Shown piece after piece: positions 12,365-23,026 of a DNA stretch of 64,000 nt. This DNA comes from Mucor racemosus. Its lineage: Eukaryota; Mucoromycota; Mucoromycetes; Mucorales; Mucoraceae. Location: NCBI GenBank assembly GCA_027405735.1, contig JAPEHQ010000016.1, positions 496,001-560,000 of the forward strand, in the 5' to 3' direction. The notes beneath the pieces were generated by a model. It saw nothing but the letters and a program-made list of their open reading frames with translations, was not told the origin of the DNA and made no database searches. How positions within the stretch are numbered: the first letter of the stretch is position 1; every line of letters begins with the position of its first letter. Both the position numbers and the translations under genes were made by a program.

Positions 12365-12815
12365 CTATGTTTTGTCAGGTCTAGCAACAACTGTTTCAAG
12401 CTTATCACCAAGCTTAATAAATGTATGGCGCAATACACGAGTATCAACAGCAAGCTTCTTTCCAAGTTCTTGGATAATAAGGGGATTAGCATCAAAGTGC
12501 ATGGCCCAATATCTAATCACAAAACCAAATTAATATTTGATCAAGAAATCACAATTTGCGTAAACTAACCTTCCATCAGTAAAATATTCTTGATGTCTCT
12601 TAATTCTGTGAGGGATCTTCATATCTCCCCAGTTATCAAATCCTCGAACGACACCACCACGGTTAATTACTTGTTTGGCTGAAGTCTTTAAAAGATCTTT
12701 CAAATTGCTCTAATTTAATGACGCCATATGAATATTGTATGCTATAGAATTACAACCGTGAACTTACCTCGACAATATTATGGCGAGCTATACAAACAAG
12801 TTCATAAAAAGGCAT
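12365..12815 (-). CDS. MRP17: Mitochondrial ribosomal protein bS6m
   Basis: Exons 12768-12815, 12570-12709 and 12365-12512 join to a 111-residue protein starting MPFYELVCIARHNIVE. It continues NRGGVVRGFDNWGDMKIPHR and YWAMHFDANP, and ends in ARPDKT. The N-terminal MPxYEL, the central G-G-V-V-R-G...N-W-G and the Y-x-x-x-F-D block are the pattern of the bS6 family in fungal mitochondria (yeast Mrp17). The size is right for the family. bS6 sits on the platform of the small mitoribosomal subunit, so this nuclear gene supports mitochondrial translation. Introns are 57-58 bp, GT-AG. It is divergently oriented from the secreted-protein gene at 13012, with about 200 bp between start codons. Confidence 0.9.
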
Positions 12816-13011
12816 ATTTTTATATGTGTATCTAATAAAAGAGGAGAAAACCTATCCCTGACAGATGTTAGCTTTCTACCCTGGGTCCAACCCCATCTTC
12901 CAAGGCTCAATCGAGTCACATATTTCAAAGCTTTCCTTCATAAACGCTTCGGAGTAAAGGACTTCAGTTGACATTCGAATTCTAGGTGAATATGCACACA
13001 GTGACAAATAG

Positions 13012-13856
13012 ATGAAATCGTCAACAACATTGATTCATCAGTTTCTCACACCTTTTTTCTTTTCTCTAATTATAATGCTTCTTATCAAATCACTTTTATT
13101 ACTTTTTATTACATCTACTCAATGTAGCCCAATTTATTCGAGTGGTAATATTTTCAACATTGGCTGTGTAAAATCTATTCATCAGGATTTGGATATTATG
13201 CAAGGATGGAATCCTAACTTAAAAAATCATATACAGTTTGGTAAATCTTCTCTCACTCATTCACAACAAGTCTAAGATTATTGACCAATATATTAGGGTA
13301 TATATATGCTATTGATAGTCCAAAATTGGATGTGAGTTCCGATATACCCATTAAACATCTTGAACATAACATTTGGGGGATTCCTTCCAAAGCTACAGCG
13401 ATTTTGTCTGGTATCGCTTATGATAAATTGAACTCCAAATTAATTTTGACAAGCCGTATCAGCAATTCTAATGCTAATAATTTAAACTTGGCTCCACTGG
13501 ATTCTGTAAATATCAAGTTCGGTACATTTGTATACGATAAGTCAACAAAGGAGTGGCACAATAGTTTCAAAAATGGAAATCTCGGAGGCATTACCGGAAA
13601 AGTTACAAAATCAAATATTGTACATCAAAGAAATGGAATCGACTCACACTATGAACTTATATTAGAGATGATACCATTGGAAAGCGTGGATAAAGTCCAA
13701 TTTTTGAAATATTTCATTGGTAGTGCAACAACTGAAATGCAAATCAAATGGGATAGACTTGCTAGAAATGAGTGCAAAAAAGTAGGCAGCAAAAATATTG
13801 TCTCCAACAGAAGAGATCACTTTAACGAAATTTTTGAAAATGCTGTATTATTATAA
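13012..13856 (+). CDS. Predicted secreted protein of unknown function
   Basis: Two exons (13012-13240, 13297-13856) joined by a 56-bp GT-AG intron give 262 residues. The N-terminus has a long hydrophobic stretch (LIIMLLIKSLLLLFITSTQC) suited to a signal peptide or signal anchor. A later in-frame Met could give a shorter signal. The mature part has few cysteines, several possible N-glycosylation sites (for example NNLNLA and its neighbourhood), and blocks such as HNIWGIPSKATAILSGIAYD. I do not recognise a family. The second exon reads cleanly to the stop and codon use resembles neighbouring genes, so it is likely real. It could be a cell-surface or extracellular protein specific to this fungal group. 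Confidence 0.65.
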
Positions 13857-13928
13857 TAAAAAAGAACACCTGTTGGTATAAATTAAAAGCATTTACAATT
13901 CATGAGTTCTCATATCTCCTTTTTTATG

Positions 13929-13961
<33 letters not shown>

Positions 13962-14855
13962 TTTTTTTTTGGGCATATCTACTACAGTATCATAGCGATC
14001 CAATCTTATTATTTCAGTTATATGTCGAATAGTATATATATGATTTATCAATATACTAACTAATTCTAATGCATCACACAAAAGTGTATCAATGTATGAG
14101 CATACGATAAAAATTAAATATTTTGACATTGTTACGACACATGTAAACATAAGGGGACATATATAGTTTATAGCTGTATAACCAGCTTGACAATTGCAAC
14201 TGGCAGTTATTTCTTCATGTATTATTTTTTTGATAATATCGTAATTACATACGATCCCAATAAAGATGAGTACTCTCTCGGTTGATGATTTTTATATTAT
14301 ATTTTACTTTGAATAAGATTAAAATGTGGTCATTTGTTGTGATATGAGGTTGAACAACTACTTGATTTATTTTCAAGACCACTGTTCAAGCAAGAAACTA
14401 TCCCTATATACAATAACGTGCAATTAGAAAATAGCGGCGATTGTTTTCTCACTTGTGCCATATTATTATTCTCTGTTTTTTATTCAAACAGGTCATTTTT
14501 TGGCAGAGAAAGATAGTATTCGATTATGAAAATCCCGTCAAGTTCAAACCAATTCATGCTTAGGGTGGACTAGCCAAATCGATTTATTTGCTCAAGAAAA
14601 TCCAAACATCCAAGTAAGTCTTTGTAGTTATTAAGATTTTTGAAGTTGAATGTCTATTATAAGGTCACCAAGAACTACTACATATATTTCTTTAATACAA
14701 GAAAGAGGTATACGATATATCAACTAATGCAAGTTGCCATTTGGGTATTTTTGAGAATTTCATGCGGAACGTAAAATGTATTCTAAGAATTACTTAAACA
14801 ATAAAAACAATACCTCATAGTCTGAAATATGTTATGGAAAGAGGTAAAAAAAGGG

Positions 14856-14894
<39 letters not shown>

Positions 14895-15511
14895 ATATCA
14901 ATTTGAACATTTAGCAAAGCATATTTTCAAATGGTTTCAATTGTCGCGAAATCAATAAAATTTCAACTAAATAGTCTATCTAATAAACCAAATGCTACAC
15001 AGCAACTCAATATATACTCTACTGACATTGTGCTATCTGTAAACAAATTTACGTCTTCTTGGGTCTTGTATATAAGTTCAAAGTGATTTTTATCAACCGA
15101 GTTCCCTTCACCACTATACGTTTGCCGCGTTTATCGATCGTTGGCAAGCTCTATTGAGGCTCTTGTAGCAGTAAAATGAATTGATTTAAATAATGAGAAA
15201 AGGAATATCATAAAAAAGAGGTCTTTTCAAGGAGACCAATGTAACATTAGTTCCTCTTGATGAGTGTTTAGTCCAATCGGAAAGCCCATTCTAATAAATT
15301 GAGACTTTTATTCCAAGCAACTCGAATTTTTATTCTAGTTAACTCGGGCTTTTTTTTTCCAAATAACCTACAAATCGTTTCCCAAAATCTGAAAAATACA
15401 GTACATCGTTTTCCCTTTTTCTTTTAATTCAAAATATCAACACAATATTTTTTTTTTCTTTCAATATTCAGTATTTTATTTTGAAGCTGAAGAATTTGAT
15501 ATTAAAAAAAC
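13857..15511. other. Intergenic region with poly-T and (AT)n tracts
   Basis: No gene is supported. It holds a T-run of about 28 at 13943-13970 and an (AT)n microsatellite at about 14862-14891. A minus-strand open frame across 13893-14150 is produced by the T-run (polylysine) and is not called. Confidence 0.5.
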
Positions 15512-18319
15512 ATGGAATCTGCTTATAAAGAAAGGTTCGTTGTATTTCATTGTATATATATCACATTTTATTTATAAATTTTATTAAAACAGATTGAAGT
15601 ATTTTCGTCTGGTATTGAGTATTGAAGATGATAGCGAAGATATTGAAGATAAATGGACACCTGTCATTGACATGAAATCGTTTCGAGATGCTTGTTTCCA
15701 TGGTAACGATTTCTTTTTTCTTTTTGACAATGATATTTAATCAAAATTTTTGTAGGCATACCTGATGAACCGGGCCTTCGCTCAACCGCTTGGAAAGTTC
15801 TTTTAGGATATTTGCCGCCAGATAAAAGAATGTGGAATTCAACTTTAAGGAATCAAAGGTTGACTTATTATGTAAGTATCTTTTTTATATACATGTTAAG
15901 TATGTACTTTATAAGTTTTCACTAATTTTTATACCAGAATTGGGTAAAAGATCTTTCAGAAGAACCTGGTGAGGAACCACCATCAAGTGATCATGTAAAG
16001 AAAAAAAAAAAAAAATACTGAAACCCCAGAACGTCACATTAATCCAACTTTGTCTTAGCCTTTGAATGCTGACCCAGGATCCAAATGGGCTACTTACTTT
16101 CAAGACAATCTAATTTTAGAGCAAATTGATAAAGATGTTCGACGTACATTACCAGATTTTGCTTTTTTTCAGCAACATGTAGTCATGAATCCATTGAATC
16201 CATTATCGCCGCCTTTAAATGATATCCCAGAAGAGATACAAACAATACACAATAATCATATTCATGAAGCAGATCCTTTATCAGCACTCATTGCTGAAGA
16301 AATGCCTAATGAAAAAGAATCAATGGCTAGACGATTTTCTTTTGGTTTAATGGGAAGACCTCGATCATCATCATCAGCATCTAAAAAGTCTGTTAAAACT
16401 GTAAATAATCTGTCATCAAATATATCGAGCCCACAACTTAATCCACCAAATCTAAATTCTACATCTGCCAATATTGATACGAGAGCACGATCAAATTCTA
16501 GAAGCTCTGTGAGATCCTTCTCATCAGGCATATTGGATTCAAGCTCAGAAATTATATCAACACCTCGTAGTATCGTACGAAAATTATCAACAGCTTTTAC
16601 TTCAAAAAATAACAACGCTCATTCAAATATTATACCTAGAATCGGATCTAAAAAGCCTCATTTAGATCAATTAGAACCAATATGTTCATACATTCCATCT
16701 CGTAGATCATTGTTTCGACGAATTGCTCATTTGAATGAAGAGATTGGCAATAGGGAACATCAGGATAATGGAGTAGAACAAAGTGTTGGCCAACAAGCAT
16801 TAGAAGCAGATGCTTATGTTATGGATTACCATTGGGAAGCAATCGAACGTATTCTGTTTATCTATGCTAAATTGAATCCTGGTGTTGGCTATGTGCAGGG
16901 TATGAATGAAATTTTGGCACCTATTTATTACGTCTTTACAGCAAAAACAGCCGAAGAAGATCCTGAATCGCAAGCATATGCTGAAGCAGATTCCTTTTTT
17001 GTATTTACTACGTTAATGGCAGATGTAAGAGATCATTTTGTTCGTTCCCTAGATCAAGATGCAAGCACAGGAATTAACGCTACAATGTGGCGTATGAGCC
17101 AACGCTTGGCATGGTTTGATAGGCCTTTGTTTCGAGAATTAAGCAAAAAAGATATCAAGGAACAATACTATGCATTCCGATGGATCACAGTTTTATGCTC
17201 TCAAGAATGGGATCTACCGGATGTCATTCGTTTATGGGATTCTATTTTGGCGGATCGAGGAATGCAAGAAGGGGTAGAAGACGGGCGCTTTGAATTTTTG
17301 TTGGACTTTACTGTTGCTATGCTTATGTAAGTAATTTTGAAAGGGGCCATATTTAGTCTAGTTATTTACCAAAAAAAAAAAAAATTTCATACAAAAAGAT
17401 GTATCCGTCAAGAACTTATCAAGGGCGATTTTGCTGATAATATGCGTATTTTACAAGTAAGGATTCATATGAAAAGAAGGGATAAAGTAATTAACCTTAT
17501 TTGTAAAAGAACTATCCCATTGATGACATGCAAATTGTGCTTGACTCGGCATATTCTATACGCGAAACAAGATTACAAGCGATTGCGACAGGTAGAATTA
17601 TACCTGGTGTAAACGATAGACGTAGCAGCGGTTTATTTAGTGGTGATTTCAGTGATGCATCTTCTATTTCATCTACTGGCTCTGGTAGTCGGTTCAAGAA
17701 ATTGAGAGATACAACTGATATGGCTCGTGCAAGTTTAGATTCGCTTAGAAGAGGATCTAAAGAATCCCTAGATGATTTATTTAAACGTGGCCTATCAATA
17801 ACAAGAGGCGCTAGTGAAGAAATAGATAGAAAACGGGCGTCAACTGGTGACATGACTCGAAGTTTATCTCAAAAATTTGCTTTTGCAAATAATTTAGCTT
17901 CAAAAGTTAAACGCACATCTTCTGTGCGCTCTGTCAACAATACATATTTATCGCAGCAAAATATAGAAGATCAAATTCAAAGAGATTGGTTACTGGCTAA
18001 TCAATTAAATGCATCAGAAAATACAAGTGCCAGACACAATTCGATATCTTCAAGCGCATCCTCAACCAATACTTCATCAACCGCAAGAGGTAGTTCATTG
18101 ATGAATCGTTTTTCTCAATTTGTTTCCAGTAAACCTGTAGCGCCTTACCATAATCAGACTGGAAAATCTACACAAAATCACCAAGACTCATCCCTGAGAA
18201 AGACAGATTCAACCTATTCCTCATCTTCAGTGCTATCAAATAATGAAGACAAAAAGCAAATTGGTACTGGACTTAACGCACATGAAACCATTGTTGGAGC
18301 TTATCGAGGCTTTGTTTAA
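15512..18319 (+). CDS. TBC1D13: Rab GTPase-activating protein, TBC1D13-like
   Basis: Seven exons (15512-15534, 15593-15702, 15756-15871, 15938-15994, 16059-17326, 17399-17456, 17510-18319) join in phase to 813 residues. The TBC domain starts near residue 40 (GIPDEPGLRSTAWKVLLGYL), with the arginine finger in LEQIDKDVRR (R130/R131) and the glutamine finger in GYVQGMNEILAPIYY (Q382). It ends with RQELIKGDFADNMRILQNYP. Order and motifs match TBC1D13, which accelerates GTP hydrolysis on Rab proteins in membrane traffic. Two additions stand out: about 150 Ser/Arg/Asn-rich residues inserted between the two fingers, and a Ser-rich tail of about 230 residues. Both are plausible phosphorylation regions. 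The catalytic residues are intact. Confidence 0.9.
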
Positions 18320-19172
18320 TATAATTATTTTACCCTTTCTACATTTATTTTTAATTGCAAATAAACACATATGCATGTATCTATCACTATATGTAGCGCA
18401 TAGTTTTTATAAATGCATTTGTGTTGTTTTTGAATAACCCCCCTTCCAAAATTTGAACTCCTCTTCATATTTGAAAACTCGTTGGTTTTGCTTGTGCTTC
18501 GAGGTTTTTTTTTTTTTTTGGTTTGAAGTATTGCAAACCAAGTGGACAGACATGCCAAAATACATTTTGATACCTAAAATATATTTGTATATTTTTTATA
18601 ATGGAGAAAAGTTGACCAAATGCTTTACGTTGGTGTATGATTTCGGCATACCTATTTGGAAAGGTTTGATATGGTTATCTTGCAGTGCAATCAACTAAGA
18701 ATAAAAAATATTTGAATATAACTTGCACTTCAATCCATGTGAAAAATTCTTCGGTAATGATTCAGTTTATTGTAAATATACGTAAAAATCCTTTTAAAAC
18801 AATATTAAAGCTAAAAGATTTCGATTTTTTAATGAAGGGGTTTGCAAAATGAATCCTGTATAGTGTAACAGAGATGAATACCATGCATCAATTTACATAT
18901 ATACCATGTAGGTTTGAAAGAGAAATGCTAGGAGTTTTTAATTGAACGTTTGAAAATTTGTTGAACTATGAGTTTCTGCGAAATAGATAACTGTATGCTA
19001 TGTTCATATTTTAGACCCCTGCGTACCTTATTTTTTTAAGGGAAATCTTTGCATTTTGACAATTTTAATAAATCCGGAGATATGTACATAGTGCCAAAAA
19101 GATATAAAACCGCTTCAATTTGTCCTTTCAAATTTTAAAAATTATCATTATATCAATTCAATATTCTTAATT
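18320..19172. other. Intergenic spacer between two plus-strand genes
   Basis: AT-rich, with a T-run at about 18506-18519. Nothing coding is supported. Confidence 0.5.
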
Positions 19173-19807
19173 ATGAAGGTAAAAATGATATACCATGAAT
19201 TTCTATTATATTTATTAACGCTAAAATTTGCACATAGTTCTCTACATTCACCTCCACTCTCATTGGTGCCGCCCTCCTCTTCGCTTCCAAGGCTGTCGCT
19301 GATGTTGATTATTTCGACTGGCCTTCTCCTAACACAGCCTTCCGTACCGGTACTTCAATTCAGTTTGTAGTTGACGATATGCCTGATGGTGATGATGATG
19401 AAAGGGTTTATGCCAACTTGTATAGAGAGAATGGAAGGTAGATCACTATAGGTTTTTAATCCTTATAAACAAATGTATTAATTTCAAATTTTAGTTTTGT
19501 CAAGACTATTCGTAGCTGGGATAGCGATGATGTTGAAAATGATGAATTCGCTTTCACTTGGTATGTCGATCGCAATTTGAAAAGTGGACGCTATTTTGTT
19601 GAAATCTTTGCCGACGATGATGATGATGTTAGCAGAAGCTTCATCTTCGACATCACATCCGGCGCCTCCACTACTGTTCCATCTAAACCTCCCTCTCCCA
19701 ACAATGGATACAAGAGACCTGCATTGCGAAATACTCGTAAAGTCAATAGACCTGTTCGCGGTTCAAGAAGATTGGCCAAGGATCGTCATTACAAGCGTAC
19801 CGAATAA
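19173..19807 (+). CDS. Small secreted protein with Kre9/KNH-like Ig fold
   Basis: The model has a 6-nt first exon (ATG AAG, 19173-19178), then 19238-19437 and 19495-19807, giving 172 residues. Joining restores a classic signal peptide (MKFSTFTSTLIGAALLFASK, cleavage after AVA) that neither unspliced frame provides. The mature part begins DVDYFDWPSPNTAFRTG. It carries an about 95-residue beta-rich unit with YANLYRENGS, FTWYVDRNLKSGRYFVEIFA and RSFIFDI, the layout of the Ser-Thr-rich/Kre9-KNH N-terminal domain (PF10342) of fungal wall proteins. A basic tail follows. There is no GPI-anchor signal, so it is probably soluble or wall-associated. Family assignment is from pattern memory. Confidence 0.7.
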
Positions 19808-19882
19808 GGAACGAAGTAGATAACTTCAACTATAATCATAATTCATTTCTTCAACTTTCATCTTTTCATCTCTTCATTTTTT

Positions 19883-19926
19883 AAATCATAAATCATAAAT
19901 CATAAATCATAAATCATAAATCATAA
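19883..19926. repeat. 7-bp tandem repeat AAATCAT, about six copies
   Basis: Perfect AAATCAT units lie in the 179-bp spacer between two convergent genes, probably within overlapping 3' UTRs. Confidence 0.9.
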
Positions 19927-19986
19927 AAACAACATAATTCATTTTCATTCATAAATTCAAGTAATAAATATTTATTCATTGCTATT

Positions 19987-22147
19987 TTATGCTTCTGGTG
20001 CATTGTGTTTACCATCTTTATCATTGATTTTTTGTGAACGAGGTTCCTTCGAAACTTCTTCAACATCTGTGGTATCCTTGTTTCTGGAAAAAGTGGGACT
20101 TTTCTTGATTTCCTCCTCATTTGGTGTCGAAGATCTCTTTCTTTTGAAAGCAGGTTTAACTGAATTTGAGTTTATGTTTTCCTTGATACGATCATGGCGA
20201 GGGGAATTGGCTTTTCGGCCTCTATCATGAACTCGTTTGGGAGAAGAGGAACGTTTTCTTTTATCTTCTCTTTTTCTTGGTGAAATAGACCGTCTTCTAC
20301 GACTTTGCCTGTTGGGAGAAGGTGATCGTCTTCTTCGGCTGCGTCTTGAAGGGGATTTTGATTTATCATCGTTCCTTTTATCGTTTATCGTCCTTGAACC
20401 TTTTTCATCATCTAATATAGTCTCTTTACCGATAATTGCATTGTCTGTTGGAGGTTTACTTTCCTCTTTTCTGCCACTACGATATCTATGATTTCGAGAG
20501 GAATCCTCGCTACGTTGGTGGTAGCGTCTACTACGCGAATCATCCTTTGTTTCTTTTTTATCATCATGAGAAGTATTTCTTGTGTTCTTAACACGAACTT
20601 TATCAATAGAGCTATTTCTTCTATGTTTATCAATGAGTGGACTTTTAGATCGATGTCGGCCTTTTTTGACATCGTCTTTACTTTTGGTTTCAGTAGGACT
20701 TATAGATCTTCGTTTGCTTTTTCTTGTATTTGATCTATCTCTTGAGCGGTTGCGTCTTCTACTGTCTCTGTCTCTACCTCTATCTCTATCTCTATCTCTA
20801 TCCCTATCTCTATCCCTATCCCTATCCCTATCTCTATCTCTATCTCTATTTCTATTTCTATCTTTACTGTTTTTGTCTCTGCCTCTTTCTCGACTAGATC
20901 TAAATCTTTTATCGTCATCTCGAGAACGAGATCTACCAGATGATCTCTTTTTCTTACTTCTCATTTGAGAATTATCATCCGAATCATCTTTAGCATGTAG
21001 TTTGCTCTCCACAATTTTCTTATTCATTGATTCGCCATGCTCGTCCACAATATCCCATTCGTCGCCTTTTTCAGATTTCTTTGGATTCGTTGTATGATTA
21101 ATACTAGCTAACAAAGCTTTCGCGCCTTCGTGTGTTGAATCTAGTTTTAATACACGTTCTAAATGATCTGCTGCTTCTACGAGTTTTCTCTGTTGTACAA
21201 GCCTAAACAAATCTTGAGTTATTACAAAAAATATTGATGATGCCTTTTCTAGTATTACCCTTCTGCTACATGAAACCAACCATCAGCATATTTGGGATCC
21301 ATGTCTAAAGCTCTTTTATAAAAGTCCATAGCTTCTTTGATTCTATTTTGCTTAATCAACTTCACACCTTCAGCAACACTAGATAAAAACGTCTCGATTG
21401 AGTAAAAAGCTTATGTTTGTATATATTATTATCTATGTCAACTTACGCATCTCTAGCATAATTTCTATTTTGTATATCACGTAATTCCAAGAAATTTTCT
21501 AAAGGCCCTACATCACTCTTCTTAATAGATCTATCATCAAGGACAACATCCAAACTTTCAATTTTTATGAGGGTTTGCTGTCTTGATGCCTTTGCATTTA
21601 CATTGAATAAGCTTGCTAATTTGAGCCATTGATGAGGATTCATCAACATGGCATCATCATGGATGTTAGCTAACCAGGAATTTTGCTCCGCTACTGACAA
21701 ACTATTCAGTTTTTCGAAAAGTGGCTTTTGGTAAACATCATAAGATCCTGCACTTGGTAATTCGCTACTTGCACTCGGTATTTCAGAGCCTGTAATAGGA
21801 GATGGTGTTGTTGTGGTTACCGCTGCTGCATTTGTTGTGATTGTCGAAGGCGTATGTGATACAGTGCCATTTGTTTGCTCCTCTCTTTCTTTTCTAGCTT
21901 TCCTATCCGCTTTACGTCTAACAAGATCAACTGTAGCATCTGTTTTAATCTTCTCGATACATGATTTTAGCGTGGTTCTTTTCATAAAATCATTTACTCT
22001 ATTTTCAAATGCGTTTGAATTATCCAAACCATTGAGGAAGACATTACTATTGGCATTGGTTGGTGAGATTATTTGCTCAGGTTGTGTTGCCTTTCTGTAA
22101 AAGTAATGTCTAGAGGGAGGTGTTTTTATCTCAACTGTTGCGTCCAT
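19987..22147 (-). CDS. TPR protein with long RS/RD-rich C-terminal domain
   Basis: Exons 21447-22147, 21259-21378 and 19987-21202 join to 678 residues. The start at 22147 gives MDATVEIKTPPSRHYFYRKA. After a mixed N-terminal half, residues about 234-310 form two tetratricopeptide-like helical pairs (KQNRIKEAMDFYKRALDMDP and QQRKLVEAADHLERVLKLDS), the second spanning the last splice. The C-terminal half is extremely rich in Arg, Ser, Lys and Asp, with a run of about 12 RD dipeptides and many SP/RS sites, typical of splicing-associated or nuclear-speckle proteins. A nuclear RNA-processing scaffold is inferred; the specific ortholog is not identified. The CTCTAT-type microsatellite at about 20775-20855 encodes the RD run and may vary in length between strains. 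Confidence 0.78.
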
Positions 22148-22389
22148 TTTTACTAATATACATGAAACTGTATTTTTATCTAGACATGAAAGAGAGGCTT
22201 TTCTAAATAGGTTTGCCTTTGAAAAAATAAATACTGTGGAATAGAAGGTAAATTGCAATTACGCTGTGACGTTCAAAAATATAATATGACCTGGACGGAT
22301 CAATCTATTTGGATCAATCCTTAACTGTTTTCCCTTTATAAACATGTTTTCTTTGCATAATAGTTTCCCTACCGATCTATCCATTTAGT
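22148..22389. other. Spacer between TPR/RS gene and LINE island
   Basis: This is the 5' flank of the minus-strand TPR/RS gene. No gene is seen. LINE-derived sequence begins somewhere in the right half. Confidence 0.4.
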
Positions 22390-22680
22390 CAGGCTTAGTT
22401 ACCCTGTGCTCAATGGACTCTATACCTTTGAACTCTTCTGTTTTGGGTTTGCTGGGGACAGCTTTTAGTTCCCTATGGAAGTATCACTGGGGATGTATAA
22501 TAGATGAGGAATAATGGAGAACAGCCACAATTTTAGGTAGTTTTAAGGTGGACAATGCTTTTTTTATTTCTTCTTGGGTAGTAGCTACTGGAGTTAATAT
22601 TCCTGCAACAGCTCCTCTTTCATAGTATTTTACTTTAATATATAATTACTTTTTATTTTAATAAAAGACAAATTTACATA

Positions 22681-22713
<33 letters not shown>
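22390..22713 (+). mobile_element. Degenerate LINE 3' fragment
   Basis: The frame LLGTAFSSLWKYHWGCIIDEE* matches the C-terminal VLGAAFTTLWKYHWRCVIDTE block of the full LINE in this window. It is followed by the tail AATAAAAGACAAATTTACAT and an A-run of about 33 (22681-22713). The internal stop and lost upstream part mark it as dead. Confidence 0.8.
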
Positions 22714-22715
<2 letters not shown>

Positions 22716-23026
22716 TATCTCTTTCATTTTGATAAGTTTGATTCACTATTAAGGCAACAGGGAGCTGTTGTAAGCTGCTGTGTAAGTCTATTCGTCACAA
22801 GACAGCGAAAAGTCATCAGAATTACCGATATAATAGTAATCCAACAATACCTCCTTAGAATTTTTGTAGATTCATAATATAATGTACAACATGGTTGACT
22901 TTGACAGCTGGTGTGGTTAGAATAAATTTCGTGTTTTTGAAACTTTAGTAGACGACCTAGGATTATTCTATTCACAAACTGTATTATTTTACAGTTGAAA
23001 ATAATGATTACAAACTAGATGAATAT

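Noticed and set aside
20582..20968. 128-codon plus-strand frame of Leu/Ser repeats
   Set aside because: It is the reverse reading of the RD-dipeptide microsatellite of the TPR/RS gene.
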